A program made the translations under genes and the position numbers. From an uncultured bacterium (GTDB taxonomy: Bacteria; Bacillota; Clostridia; Oscillospirales; Acutalibacteraceae), in NCBI GenBank assembly GCA_934875675.1, contig CAKXIK010000004.1:22006-85025 (forward strand): 63,020 bases of DNA, read 5' to 3'. Shown in pieces: positions 8,247-15,824 of this stretch. How positions within the stretch are numbered: position 1 is the first letter of the stretch; every line of letters begins with the position of its first letter. The notes under the pieces were generated by a model. The model was given only the letters and a program-made list of their open reading frames with translations, searched no databases and was not told where the DNA came from.

Positions 8247-10091
8247 ATGAAACTGACCTTAAAGGGCGAACCGTGCCACAACTTTTGTATTCTGAACAAG
8301 ATTCTGATTCCAAAAGATCCGCGTGATGGCCGCGAAAAACTGGTACTCAGCAACTATGCTGCCGAGGCTGCTGGCTGCCTGATTATTATTGATACTCAAA
8401 CGCTGCAAAGCGAACAATACGATCTGCCAAATGACAGCGGCGCATGGGCACTTTTGTGGTTGGAAAATCGCGGCGAACTGCTGGTCGGCACCTGCGATCA
8501 TCTTGGCAGTCTGCACTGCTTTATGATGGCGGAACGGTGCTTCCGCGAACCACTGCGATTGGAAACAGAAACTTACTTGTGGAACTTTACCATGGGTGGG
8601 GACGGCTGTGTTTACGCCAGCACCTACCCTGGCTGTTCACTTGTACAATATAACCCCGAAACACGCAAGATGGTTCGTTTGGGGCATGTGGGAACGGAAG
8701 AAAAAAACCAATATTCGCGTGATGTGTTCACCACCTCAGCAGGAGATATTGCGGTCAGTGCTGGATATTATCACAACGAGGCATGGCTTTACCGTGTCAA
8801 AACCGGGGAGTGGGTTTCGCTCGGCGAAGACGGTGATCGCATACAAGCCACGGGAAGCGGATTTATTGCCGTTGGTCATGATGATTCTTATCGCTTTTAT
8901 GACCCCGACACTCTCACACAAATAGGCGGCGTTTATTCTGCAAATGCTGCCCCGGAAGAATTGACCGGCTGCAGCAAGGCTGTATGCGATTACTTAACGA
9001 AAACTCTCCATCCGGAAACAATTCCCGGACTGCCCGCAGGAATGCGCGGTTTAAAAACGGCATCGGGCTGTGAAATCGGCGTGCTTGGTCAGGAACTGTT
9101 CCTCTGGCAGGACGGTGCCATGCGTTTTGTGCGAATCCCTGCTCAGGCACCTGCCACTGCCATGATGACTGTCACCGCAGCGAACGGTGTCATCTGGGGT
9201 TCCTGTGAATTTGGTCAGACAATCTTCCGTTATGACCCAAAAACCGGAAAAAGTGAAAACAGCTGCGGTGTCACCAACGCCGGAGGCGAAGTTTACGGAA
9301 TGGTCCCGCTTAACGGCAAGCTTTATCTGGCTGCATACGTCGGCGGTGACCACATTGTTTATGATCCCACCCAGCCCTGGAATCAGCATGAAAATGTGAA
9401 TCCGAAAACGCTGCGTGCCGTTGCTCCGGAAATGGTTCGTCCGCACGCCAAAAGCGTGCTTGGTCCGGACGGCGGAATCTGGACCGGCTGGTATGCAAAT
9501 TATGGTTCTTTTGGCGGTGGGCTCAGCCGCATCGATCCGGAAACACAGGATGTAAAATCCTGGTTTGATGTGATTCCGGGACAAGCTATGGAACATCTTG
9601 CCTGCGGACGTGAATTTTTATATGCGATAACCAGCGGTTCTGCCAGCGGCATGTCCGCGCGCGAAGATCAGTTTTATCTGCTGAAAATTGCAACGGATGG
9701 AACGGTCGTTCAAAAATACCAGTTTGATGCCGGAATTCTTCTTTGCCGCCTTACCGTTACGGAAGGACGCATTTGTGTAATTCTGTGCGATCAGCATCAA
9801 ATGGAAAGCCGAGTAGCACTTTTTGATGAAGATACACTCAAGCCGATCGGCAGTTTCCCCATTGGCAAGCTGTGCAAGGATTGCGAGGAAAATCGGCCGA
9901 CCGATCTGTTTGCCTTGGATGACCGCCGTCTGCTGGTTTTCACCATGAGTGAATTGACAGTCTATTCGCTGCCTGATGGAAACAAACTTGATTCAATGGA
10001 AACTCCGGGCTATGCCCAAACGTGCACCCGTGATGAAAACGGTGTCATCTGGTTTGCCAATAAGCGTCGCCTGTATACACTCGAAATCTGA
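8247..10091 (+). CDS. Cytoplasmic beta-propeller protein of unknown function
   Basis: A 614-residue protein I cannot assign to a named family. There is no signal peptide or membrane segment, so it should be cytoplasmic. The whole length is built from repeated blades of the WD40/YVTN/quinoprotein type: hydrophobic strand, then a DPxT or NPET turn, then a strand. Examples are LIIIDTQTLQ, LVQYNPETRKM, YRFYDPDTLTQI, IFRYDPKTGK, HIVYDPTQPW, LSRIDPETQDV and VALFDEDTLKPI, enough for about two seven-bladed rings. Propellers of this kind act as scaffolds, lyases or sugar-binding proteins, but no catalytic set is evident. It has its own promoter and terminator and no operon partner, so context does not help. 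Confidence 0.7.
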   Translation: MKLTLKGEPCHNFCILNKILIPKDPRDGREKLVLSNYAAEAAGCLIIIDTQTLQSEQYDLPNDSGAWALLWLENRGELLVGTCDHLGSLHCFMMAERCFREPLRLETETYLWNFTMGGDGCVYASTYPGCSLVQYNPETRKMVRLGHVGTEEKNQYSRDVFTTSAGDIAVSAGYYHNEAWLYRVKTGEWVSLGEDGDRIQATGSGFIAVGHDDSYRFYDPDTLTQIGGVYSANAAPEELTGCSKAVCDYLTKTLHPETIPGLPAGMRGLKTASGCEIGVLGQELFLWQDGAMRFVRIPAQAPATAMMTVTAANGVIWGSCEFGQTIFRYDPKTGKSENSCGVTNAGGEVYGMVPLNGKLYLAAYVGGDHIVYDPTQPWNQHENVNPKTLRAVAPEMVRPHAKSVLGPDGGIWTGWYANYGSFGGGLSRIDPETQDVKSWFDVIPGQAMEHLACGREFLYAITSGSASGMSAREDQFYLLKIATDGTVVQKYQFDAGILLCRLTVTEGRICVILCDQHQMESRVALFDEDTLKPIGSFPIGKLCKDCEENRPTDLFALDDRRLLVFTMSELTVYSLPDGNKLDSMETPGYAQTCTRDENGVIWFANKRRLYTLEI

Positions 10092-10142
10092 TTCGTTCAG
10101 AAATTCGAAATGAATTCACAGCAAAAATTCAATCCCTATGCG

Positions 10143-10188
10143 CAGAAGCGGATCCTTGTTTGAAAGCAAGGACGCCGCTTCTGTTTTT
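10143..10188 (+). terminator. Terminator of the beta-propeller gene
   Basis: GAAGCGG and TCCTTG pair with CAAGGA and CCGCTTC around a small loop, followed by a T5 run. Confidence 0.8.
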
Positions 10189-10237
10189 ATCCTAATGAGC
10201 ACCACTCCGAAATAATGCTCATTTCTTATGTCACCAG

Positions 10238-10303
10238 ATAAGTTTTTCCAAAAACTGCATATATTCGGTTTTTTCATTTTTTATATTCTCTAATTCCGCA
10301 TTG
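10238..10303 (+). repeat. Degraded copy of the ~105-bp palindromic repeat
   Basis: The core AAAAACTGCATATATTCGG matches AAAAACCGCATATATTCAA in the full copy at 22796-22902, followed by similar T-rich and TAATTCCGCATT segments. It occupies most of the gap before the next promoter. Confidence 0.45.
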
Positions 10304-10329
10304 CAAAAAAATTCCTTTTTCTTGTTTCG

Positions 10330-10358
10330 TTGAAAAAAGCTCAATTTTATGCTATACT
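10330..10358 (+). promoter_or_regulatory. Sigma-A promoter of the LRR-dockerin gene
   Basis: TTGAAA (10330-10335), 17-bp spacer, TGC-TATACT (-10 at 10353-10358). Confidence 0.72.
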
Positions 10359-10437
10359 GATTTTATCTTTTGTTTTGCACCAGTTTTCTACATGAAACTT
10401 CATGAGTTCCGCAGTTTTACCCGAAGGAGGCGCCGGA

Positions 10438-11535
10438 ATGAAACAGAAATCAACTCATCGCTTGCTCGGCGTGGTACTCGCCATGCTGCTGTTTACCGGC
10501 AGTCTGCTGCTGCCGTCTGCTGCCGCCGGCACAGTGACCGTTAACGATGCCAATTTGAAGGCTGCACTTGTTTCTGCTCTCGGTACAAGCACTCTGACAA
10601 CTGATAATATGAAAACGCTTACCGTACTTGATCTTTCCGGAAAGAAAATTTCAGATTTGACGGGTTTGGAAGCCGCAATCAATTTAAAACAGCTTTCCCT
10701 TCGCAATAATGCCGTGCGCGATGTTTCCCCGCTTTCGGGGTTGACATCCTTGAATACGCTCGATCTTTCCACCAATCAGATTTCGTCGGTCACTTCGCTT
10801 GCCTCGATGAGCTCGCTGCGTGTACTGCATTTGACTGACAATGAGGTGGACAGCCTGATCCCCTTGCAAACACTGCAAAAACTGCAGTTTCTGTTCTGCG
10901 AAAATAACCGGCTTAATCTTTCGTCAGACAGCCCCGCTTCCAAAAGCATTTCAACCCTTGCACTGCGTGGGTGCTATGTTGTGGTTGGTACGCAGAAAGC
11001 CATTCCGGATTCCGGCACTTCCTCCGATTCGTCTTCCACTTCGAGCGGTTCAACCAGCTCCGACTCAGTAATTACCAATGCCAAGATCACCGCTAAGCCC
11101 GGTTCCGGCGCAAAAATTGACCGGACAAGCAATTTCCTTTCCGGCATAGCGCAAAACACCCCTGTCACAGCGGTGCAGTCGTTATTAGAAAGCAGCGGAT
11201 GCACGCTCCGCGTTCTCAATTCCTCCGGCAATGCTGCTTCCGGCAATTTTGGAACGGGAATGAAGGTGCAGCTCATCAACTCGGTCGGCACCGTGCTGGA
11301 CACACTAACCGTTGTGATTTACGGCGATGTCAACGGCAATGGAAACATTGACATCGGGGATTTAGTCTTAGTAAATCAATATGTTCTAAAATTACGTACA
11401 CTTAATGGCGCATATTTTGAATCTGCAAATTTATCGAAAAAGGTCAATGGCAATTCTACGGATACCTTGGTCGATATCGGAGATCTGGTCATTATGAATC
11501 AGTGTCTGCTCAATATCCGGCAAATAGTGCAATAA
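10438..11535 (+). CDS. Secreted leucine-rich-repeat protein with C-terminal dockerin
   Basis: A 365-residue exported protein. Residues 1-~30 are a signal peptide ending in AAAG. Residues ~61-168 hold five 22-residue internalin-like leucine-rich repeats (for example LNTLDLSTNQISSVTSLASM). A Ser-rich linker and a small beta region follow. Residues 296-365 form a type I dockerin: the first calcium loop GDVNGNGNIDIGDL is canonical. The second (around VNGNSTDTLVDIGDL) lacks the leading Asp and carries an insertion. Dockerins dock onto cohesins; the next gene encodes a membrane-anchored cohesin-like domain, a plausible partner. The LRR part suggests protein or glycan recognition rather than catalysis. 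ATG 10438 is chosen because AAGGAGG ends 7 nt upstream; an earlier start at 10402 has no such site. Confidence 0.85.
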   Translation: MKQKSTHRLLGVVLAMLLFTGSLLLPSAAAGTVTVNDANLKAALVSALGTSTLTTDNMKTLTVLDLSGKKISDLTGLEAAINLKQLSLRNNAVRDVSPLSGLTSLNTLDLSTNQISSVTSLASMSSLRVLHLTDNEVDSLIPLQTLQKLQFLFCENNRLNLSSDSPASKSISTLALRGCYVVVGTQKAIPDSGTSSDSSSTSSGSTSSDSVITNAKITAKPGSGAKIDRTSNFLSGIAQNTPVTAVQSLLESSGCTLRVLNSSGNAASGNFGTGMKVQLINSVGTVLDTLTVVIYGDVNGNGNIDIGDLVLVNQYVLKLRTLNGAYFESANLSKKVNGNSTDTLVDIGDLVIMNQCLLNIRQIVQ

Positions 11536-11635
11536 AATATCAAAAACATACGTTGAAAATTTTGAACTTTAAACTGTTTTTATCAAATCAAAACTTACTT
11601 GAAATATATGGTTCGGGAAAGGCAGGGTCATACAA

Positions 11636-12769
11636 ATGAAAAAAAGTAGACACCGCTATTGGTTTGCTTCTTTACTCCTCGTTATGATATTTTCTATTCT
11701 TATACTTCCCCAAAAAGCAGTCGCAGCTGGAGGCGGTTCTGCCACTCTTTCCGTAAGTTCCTCTACTCCTGCACCTGGTTCTACTATCACCGTTACAGTT
11801 GGTTTTACTAGTACTGTCAATGCCCCTGGCTCAGACATTACGGTTTCTTTTCCATCATCTGTATTTTCTTTGGTTTCTTCCTCCGCATCCTCTGAATGCA
11901 AGAAATCTGTGAGTGGCACATCCGTTCAATTCACGTTTTTACATGAAGAAGGAACCGGTGTGAAATCTAAAACAATGGGCACTATTACACTCAAGGTCAA
12001 ATCCGGTCTAAGCAACGGAACCACCGGAAAAATATCTGTGACCCATGCGTCTGCATCTGACTTTGATGGAAATGTTTTTACTCTTTCTACCCGTTCCGCC
12101 ACCGTAACCGTGAAGGCTGCAACTACGCCCACAAGCAGTAAGCCTACCGTTGCAAGCAGCAAGCCTGCCGTTTCTACCAATGCAAACCTTGCGTCTCTTT
12201 CGTTGGCCGGAGCAGAACTGAACCGCGCTTTTTCCGCCTCTGTTAAAGAATACAGTGCAGCGGTTGCAAATTCCGTCACCTCTCTTACGGTGAATGCCAA
12301 AGCGGCAGACAGCGGCGCAAAGGTAAGCATCAGCGGGAATACAAATCTCAAAGTCGGAACAAACTATATCGTTGTAAAGGTTACTGCACCAAGCGGAGCA
12401 ACGAAACAATACAATATTACCGTAACGCGGAAAGCAGCCGGCAGTGCATCGCAAGGCGCTTCTTCCGTTGGGTCCTCTGCAGCGGCATCCTCATCCAATG
12501 CACCGTCAAACGATGAGGAATCCGCAATGGACTCCTCTTTTGCGGTTTCCGGAGACGCCTCAACCGAATCTTCAGAATCTGCTGTATCCACTGATTCGGC
12601 TCTCTCCTCCGAAATTGAAACCCAGCTTTCCTCTGATACGGGGGCAAATCAGAGCGGACCGGATCTTTCGGGATGGGTCATTCACGTTGCATATATCGGT
12701 GGCATGATCATTTGCCTGCTGTTAGGCTGTATGCTGGGTTATTATATTCGAGGAAGAAAGGAATCCTGA
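11636..12769 (+). CDS. Membrane-anchored cohesin-like surface protein
   Basis: A 377-residue exported protein with four parts. A signal peptide (1-~31) comes first. Residues ~35-162 form an all-beta domain resembling cohesin/carbohydrate-binding folds (ATLSVSSSTPAPGSTITVTV and later ASASDFDGNVF). Residues ~180-270 match the cadherin-like beta-sandwich type (NANLASLSLAGAELNRAFS, ending in QYNITVTRKA). A Ser-rich spacer (~272-343) leads to a C-terminal transmembrane helix (VAYIGGMIICLLLGCMLGYY) with a positive tail. It should stand on the cell surface tethered to the membrane. The gene directly upstream encodes a secreted dockerin protein, so a docking pair is inferred. Its stop lies 2 nt before prmA's ATG, implying co-transcription. 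The cohesin assignment rests on pattern, not alignment. Confidence 0.72.
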   Translation: MKKSRHRYWFASLLLVMIFSILILPQKAVAAGGGSATLSVSSSTPAPGSTITVTVGFTSTVNAPGSDITVSFPSSVFSLVSSSASSECKKSVSGTSVQFTFLHEEGTGVKSKTMGTITLKVKSGLSNGTTGKISVTHASASDFDGNVFTLSTRSATVTVKAATTPTSSKPTVASSKPAVSTNANLASLSLAGAELNRAFSASVKEYSAAVANSVTSLTVNAKAADSGAKVSISGNTNLKVGTNYIVVKVTAPSGATKQYNITVTRKAAGSASQGASSVGSSAAASSSNAPSNDEESAMDSSFAVSGDASTESSESAVSTDSALSSEIETQLSSDTGANQSGPDLSGWVIHVAYIGGMIICLLLGCMLGYYIRGRKES

Positions 12770-12771
12770 AC

Positions 12772-13695
12772 ATGGAATGGACTGAAATAACCGTTAAGGT
12801 TCCGACCAAAAATCTGGAGGAAACCGAAGCCATTGCACAAATGGTCGTTCCCTATGGCATTTACATTGAAGATTACTCCAATCTGGAGCAGGAAGCAATG
12901 GAGATTGCACACATTGACCTGATTGACGAGGATTTGCTGAAAAAAGACCGCACTTGCGGCATTGTTCATGTTTACATCAGCCCGGAGGCTGCGCCTGCAG
13001 AAGCGCTTGTCTTTTTACAGGAACGCTGCCGTGCGGTTGGAATCGATGCAGAAATTTCCCGCTCTCCCATCAGCGAGGAAGACTGGGCAAACGAATGGAA
13101 GCAATACTTTAAGCCGTTGGAAACCGGAAAGAAACTTGCAATTTGCCCTACATGGGAACACTATGATAATCCGGAAAACCGCACGGTGCTTAAAATTGAC
13201 CCAGGCATGGCATTCGGCACCGGCGGCCATGCCACCACTCGTCTTTGTTTGGAAACACTGGAAAACGTAATCACGCCGGAAACAGAGTTGCTCGACCTTG
13301 GCTGCGGAAGCGGCATTCTTTCCATTGCGTCTCTGCTTTTGGGTGCTAAACACACTGTTGGTGTAGATATTGATCCTCTTGCAGTAAAAACAGCATTGGA
13401 AAATGGCGAGCTCAACGGGTTTACTCCGCCGCGCTACACCATTCTGGAAGGCAATCTTACCGATCAGGTGCATGGTCAGTTTGACGTGGTAGCTGCCAAT
13501 ATCGTTGCCGATGTGATTATTATGTTCTGCCCGCAGGTGAAAAGCTATATGAAGCCCGGAGCGGTTTTTGTGACCTCCGGTATTATTGATACGCGGGAAC
13601 AAGACGTTCTGAGCGCCTTTGCCGCCAACGGACTGCAGGTGCAAAGCCGCAAGGAAAACGGCGGCTGGCTGAGCTTCGTCTGCACAGCGGACTGA
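12772..13695 (+). CDS. prmA: Ribosomal protein L11 methyltransferase
   Basis: Transfers methyl groups from S-adenosylmethionine to ribosomal protein L11. The 307-residue protein has the family's N-terminal substrate-recognition domain (MEWTEITVKVP) and a C-terminal Rossmann methyltransferase fold. Motifs visible are DPGMAFGTGGHATTRLCL, the SAM loop LLDLGCGSGILSIASL, the acidic ribose-binding VGVDIDPLAV, and VVAANIVADVI (the NIxA catalytic-site motif). ATG 12772 follows AGAAAGGAA and lies 2 nt after the stop of the cohesin-like gene, so translation of the two is probably coupled. In many Firmicutes prmA lies near dnaJ or rsmE; neither is here, so its position behind a surface-protein gene is unusual. 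Confidence 0.95.
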   Translation: MEWTEITVKVPTKNLEETEAIAQMVVPYGIYIEDYSNLEQEAMEIAHIDLIDEDLLKKDRTCGIVHVYISPEAAPAEALVFLQERCRAVGIDAEISRSPISEEDWANEWKQYFKPLETGKKLAICPTWEHYDNPENRTVLKIDPGMAFGTGGHATTRLCLETLENVITPETELLDLGCGSGILSIASLLLGAKHTVGVDIDPLAVKTALENGELNGFTPPRYTILEGNLTDQVHGQFDVVAANIVADVIIMFCPQVKSYMKPGAVFVTSGIIDTREQDVLSAFAANGLQVQSRKENGGWLSFVCTAD

Positions 13696-13703
13696 TTTTT
13701 GCC

Positions 13704-13809
13704 TTTATGCTAATTTGGGAATATAAGTGGTATAAAAATCGAGGAAAAGCTTTGATGTGTGCGTTTTTCCTAACATTTTTATTTACCGGTTCAAAACAAA
13801 TTAGTATTA
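13704..13809 (+). repeat. Full copy of a ~105-bp imperfect palindromic repeat (MITE-like)
   Basis: The reverse complement of 22796-22902 aligns along the whole length at about three quarters identity by eye. Shared blocks include GGTATAAAAATC, GTTTTTC, ATTTTTATTTACC and ATTAATATTA/ATTAGTATTA. The ends are imperfect inverted repeats (TATGCTAATT against AATTAGTATTA). It starts 8 bp after the prmA stop. There is no coding capacity. Confidence 0.7.
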
Positions 13810-13895
13810 CGGTACGATTGATTCATTCACACATTGTTTCGGTGAAGTTTAAAATTTGTTTACAGCACCGTTACATATTTTTTCACCCCGCGGGC

Positions 13896-13901
13896 TATAA
13901 T
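13896..13901 (+). promoter_or_regulatory. -10 box of the candidate small RNA
   Basis: A perfect TATAAT at 13896-13901 puts the start site at about 13908, exactly where the first hairpin begins. There is no good -35 hexamer at 16-18 bp (nearest TTACAT at 19 bp), so an activator or another sigma factor may help. Confidence 0.5.
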
Positions 13902-13907
13902 AAAGGC

Positions 13908-14014
13908 GTACCAAAGAGATCGGAACCGCACCGGTCTGGTACGATAACCCCTCCTCAATATAACCCCTCAAGCTTAGAAAAAACGTCGGACTGCCGCTAG
14001 TCCGACGTTTTTTC
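13908..14014 (+). ncRNA. Candidate independent small RNA, C-rich linker, own terminator
   Basis: This ~107-nt segment looks like a complete small RNA gene. It begins ~7 nt after a perfect -10 box. Its first bases form a 12-bp hairpin: GTACCA (13908-13913) with TGGTAC (13937-13942), and GATCGG (13918-13923) with CCGGTC (13931-13936). An unpaired linker carries the decamer ATAACCCCTC twice (13944-13953 and 13960-13969), with CCTCC between. A perfect 15-bp terminator (AAAAAACGTCGGACT and its complement, 13979-14014) ends it. No open reading frame fits. C-rich single-stranded repeats of this type pair with ribosome-binding sites in known Firmicute sRNAs such as RsaE/RoxS, but I do not recognise this RNA. 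Function is inference. Confidence 0.6.
13979..14014 (+). terminator. Strong bidirectional terminator ending the candidate small RNA
   Basis: A 15-bp perfect stem with a 6-nt loop and T6 on both strands. It could also stop read-through from prmA, but it lies 280 bp beyond the prmA stop. Confidence 0.88.
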
Positions 14015-14224
14015 TGCATTTTAAGACAAATCACGGCTTTGCACCGGTTTTGTCTTATTCGTTATGAGGTTGTATTATTTATTGTTTGAAGAATAACCTA
14101 TATTGCGAACCTCGTGCCTGTCGGTTTATAAAAATTGTTATTGATGTTTTTCAAAAAAGCGGGCAAAATAAAACGGTTCTGATTCTTTTTTCCACATTTC
14201 TTTCATAAAAATTAAATTGCTGCG

Positions 14225-14254
14225 GCATATTCGCCTGAAAATGGGGGCATATTA
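14225..14254 (+). promoter_or_regulatory. Forespore sigma factor (SigF/SigG-type) promoter
   Basis: GCATA (14225-14229), a 15-bp spacer and GGGCATATTA (14245-14254) fit the published SigF pattern GYATA-N15-GGNRANANTW at all but one fixed position. The start site would fall near 14261, leaving a very short leader before ATG 14276. Confidence 0.6.
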
Positions 14255-14275
14255 AGGGCGGAGGTGCAGCAGACA

Positions 14276-15085
14276 ATGAACAATCCGAAATACCAACGCA
14301 CAAAAGAAAAACGCCCTCTTCAGGGAAAAGGATTTTATATTGCAATGGCAGCGTGCCTGATTGCAATCGGAACCGCCGCATGGATGACATTTGACAGTAT
14401 TCACAGCCTGACTGATTTGCCGGACACCTCTTCGGCAACCACTTCCGGCTCTTCACAGCTGACCGTTGGTTCCAGCAAACCGGATACCAACGCGGTTGAT
14501 AATCCCGTCAGCGGTGTTCCTGTCACCCCGTCCTCTTCGGCTTCTTCCAAAAAGCCTACCTCTGCAGAGACGGAAAGCAAGGTCCCCGTCAATAACCCTG
14601 TGACAGCTTCATCTTCTCCCGCCGAAAGCAAAGCTCCTGTCACTTCCTCCGCACCTAAAAACACCAGCTATATCATGCCGGTACCGGGCAAGGTGACAAA
14701 ACCGTTTGGCGACTCGCTTTACTCCCTCACCTTTGGTGATTGGCGCGCACATCGTGGTGTTGACCTTGCCGCAAACAAGGGCAGCAGTGTGATGTCGATT
14801 GGCAACGGCTCTGTGACAAAGATCTTTTCGGACGATATGCTTGGCTATGTGGTCATTGCAACGTATGACGATCTTGAGGTGTGGTACTGTGGCCTGGGAA
14901 GTAATCCTTCCGTTAAGGTTGGAGAAAGCGTCCGTGCCGGTCAAACAATCGGCATTGTTGCAGATGTTCCCAGCGAAACCGCAGAAGAATCTCATCTGCA
15001 TTTGGAAATTCACAAGAATGGTCAGGCAATTGAGCCACTTGCCGCAATCGGACAGGAAAGTAAACTGCCCTCGGAAGAGGAATAA
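14276..15085 (+). CDS. spoIIQ: SpoIIQ-like M23 peptidase-family membrane protein
   Basis: A 269-residue protein with one N-terminal membrane helix (FYIAMAACLIAIGTAAWM), a Ser/Pro/Lys-rich spacer (~50-130) and a C-terminal LytM/M23 domain. The domain keeps the zinc-site motifs: AHRGVDLA (HxxxD) and HLHLEIHKNG (HxH). SpoIIQ is the forespore half of the channel linking forespore and mother cell during engulfment; clostridial versions, unlike that of Bacillus, keep the metal site. The single membrane anchor, size, SigF-like promoter at 14225-14254 and a nearby mreB/mbl gene support this over a housekeeping murein hydrolase. ATG 14276 lies 11 nt after GGAGG. A terminator follows; the gene stands alone. 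Confidence 0.75.
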   Translation: MNNPKYQRTKEKRPLQGKGFYIAMAACLIAIGTAAWMTFDSIHSLTDLPDTSSATTSGSSQLTVGSSKPDTNAVDNPVSGVPVTPSSSASSKKPTSAETESKVPVNNPVTASSSPAESKAPVTSSAPKNTSYIMPVPGKVTKPFGDSLYSLTFGDWRAHRGVDLAANKGSSVMSIGNGSVTKIFSDDMLGYVVIATYDDLEVWYCGLGSNPSVKVGESVRAGQTIGIVADVPSETAEESHLHLEIHKNGQAIEPLAAIGQESKLPSEEE

Positions 15086-15114
15086 CATTCCTTTCGTTCA
15101 GGGGCAAAAAAACA

Positions 15115-15152
15115 CAGCGGAGCTTCCGAAATATCGGACGTTCCGCTTTTTT
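15115..15152 (+). terminator. Terminator of the SpoIIQ-like gene
   Basis: AGCGGA and TCCG pair with CGGA and TCCGCT, followed by T7. Confidence 0.85.
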
Positions 15153-15238
15153 TGCACTGTTGATTGTCGAATGTTGCACTTCACAAAAAATTAATGATTT
15201 TGAAACGGTTTGTTGTGGTATTTATGAATAGCATGCGA

Positions 15239-15244
15239 TATAAT
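15239..15244 (+). promoter_or_regulatory. -10 box of the UspA-like gene
   Basis: TATAAT with no clear -35 at standard spacing (TTGTGG lies 20 bp away). It would give an ~85-nt leader in which I see no known riboswitch. Confidence 0.4.
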
Positions 15245-15337
15245 ATTCTTGCAAGATAAGAGATGCAGGGGCTAACGATCGGTTTTGTCACTGTATCACC
15301 CACCAGCGCCGAGTTTCTGAAAGGGAGGTTTTCACCC

Positions 15338-15760
15338 ATGAATTGCTCGGAACTCCAAACGGTCATTGTGTGTATTCGCAATCCTTCTCACGGGGCACGA
15401 ATCCTGCACGAAGCCGCTCGTACTGCCCAAAGCTATGGTGCTCAGCTGCAAATTCTTGCAGTTCAGCCTGTTGAGCAAAGCGACGAAATTAAATCTCAGT
15501 TTGTTGAAGATGTTTATCGGCTTTCCCGTGAATTTAATGCTGAAATGCATGTTATTTTTGATGAGAATCCTGTGGTAACCGCTGTGCAATATATTAACAG
15601 TTGTTCCCATGCCGTATTATTTACAGGCATGCCGGCAGATGGTCCCCGCAGTTTTGTTACACTGGTTCGTCAGCTGCTGCCGGAAGTCATGATCTCGATG
15701 GTCTCGGAAGAAGGAATTACATACCGCCTTTATCCGCATGCAATCCCCGCCATACATTAA
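15338..15760 (+). CDS. UspA-like nucleotide-binding-fold protein
   Basis: A 140-residue soluble protein with the alternating beta/alpha pattern of the universal stress protein and KdpD-Usp domains. It starts with TVIVCIRNPSHGARILHEAA (strand then helix) and continues with QSYGAQLQILAVQPV. The usual ATP-binding G-x2-G-x9-G(S/T) box near the C-terminus is not evident, so it may not bind nucleotide. Many such proteins in Clostridia are stand-alone sensors of unknown partner. AGGGAGG ends 9 nt before ATG 15338; an upstream in-frame start at 15263 has no ribosome site. It has its own promoter region and terminator and is convergent with mreB. Confidence 0.6.
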   Translation: MNCSELQTVIVCIRNPSHGARILHEAARTAQSYGAQLQILAVQPVEQSDEIKSQFVEDVYRLSREFNAEMHVIFDENPVVTAVQYINSCSHAVLFTGMPADGPRSFVTLVRQLLPEVMISMVSEEGITYRLYPHAIPAIH

Positions 15761-15777
15761 CGAAAACGAAAAAGACG

Positions 15778-15817
15778 GGGCCTATGCCGCTTTTTGTTGC
15801 GGCATCGGCACTTTTTT
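15778..15817 (+). terminator. Terminator between the UspA-like gene and mreB
   Basis: TATGCCGC pairs with GCGGCAT; a T6 run follows on the plus strand and an A/T tract lies on the minus strand. Confidence 0.75.
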
Positions 15818-15824
15818 GTTATGA

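Noticed and set aside
10438..12769. A cellulosome locus
   Set aside because: No glycoside hydrolase, scaffoldin with multiple cohesins or CBM is present; only one dockerin and one cohesin-like domain are seen.
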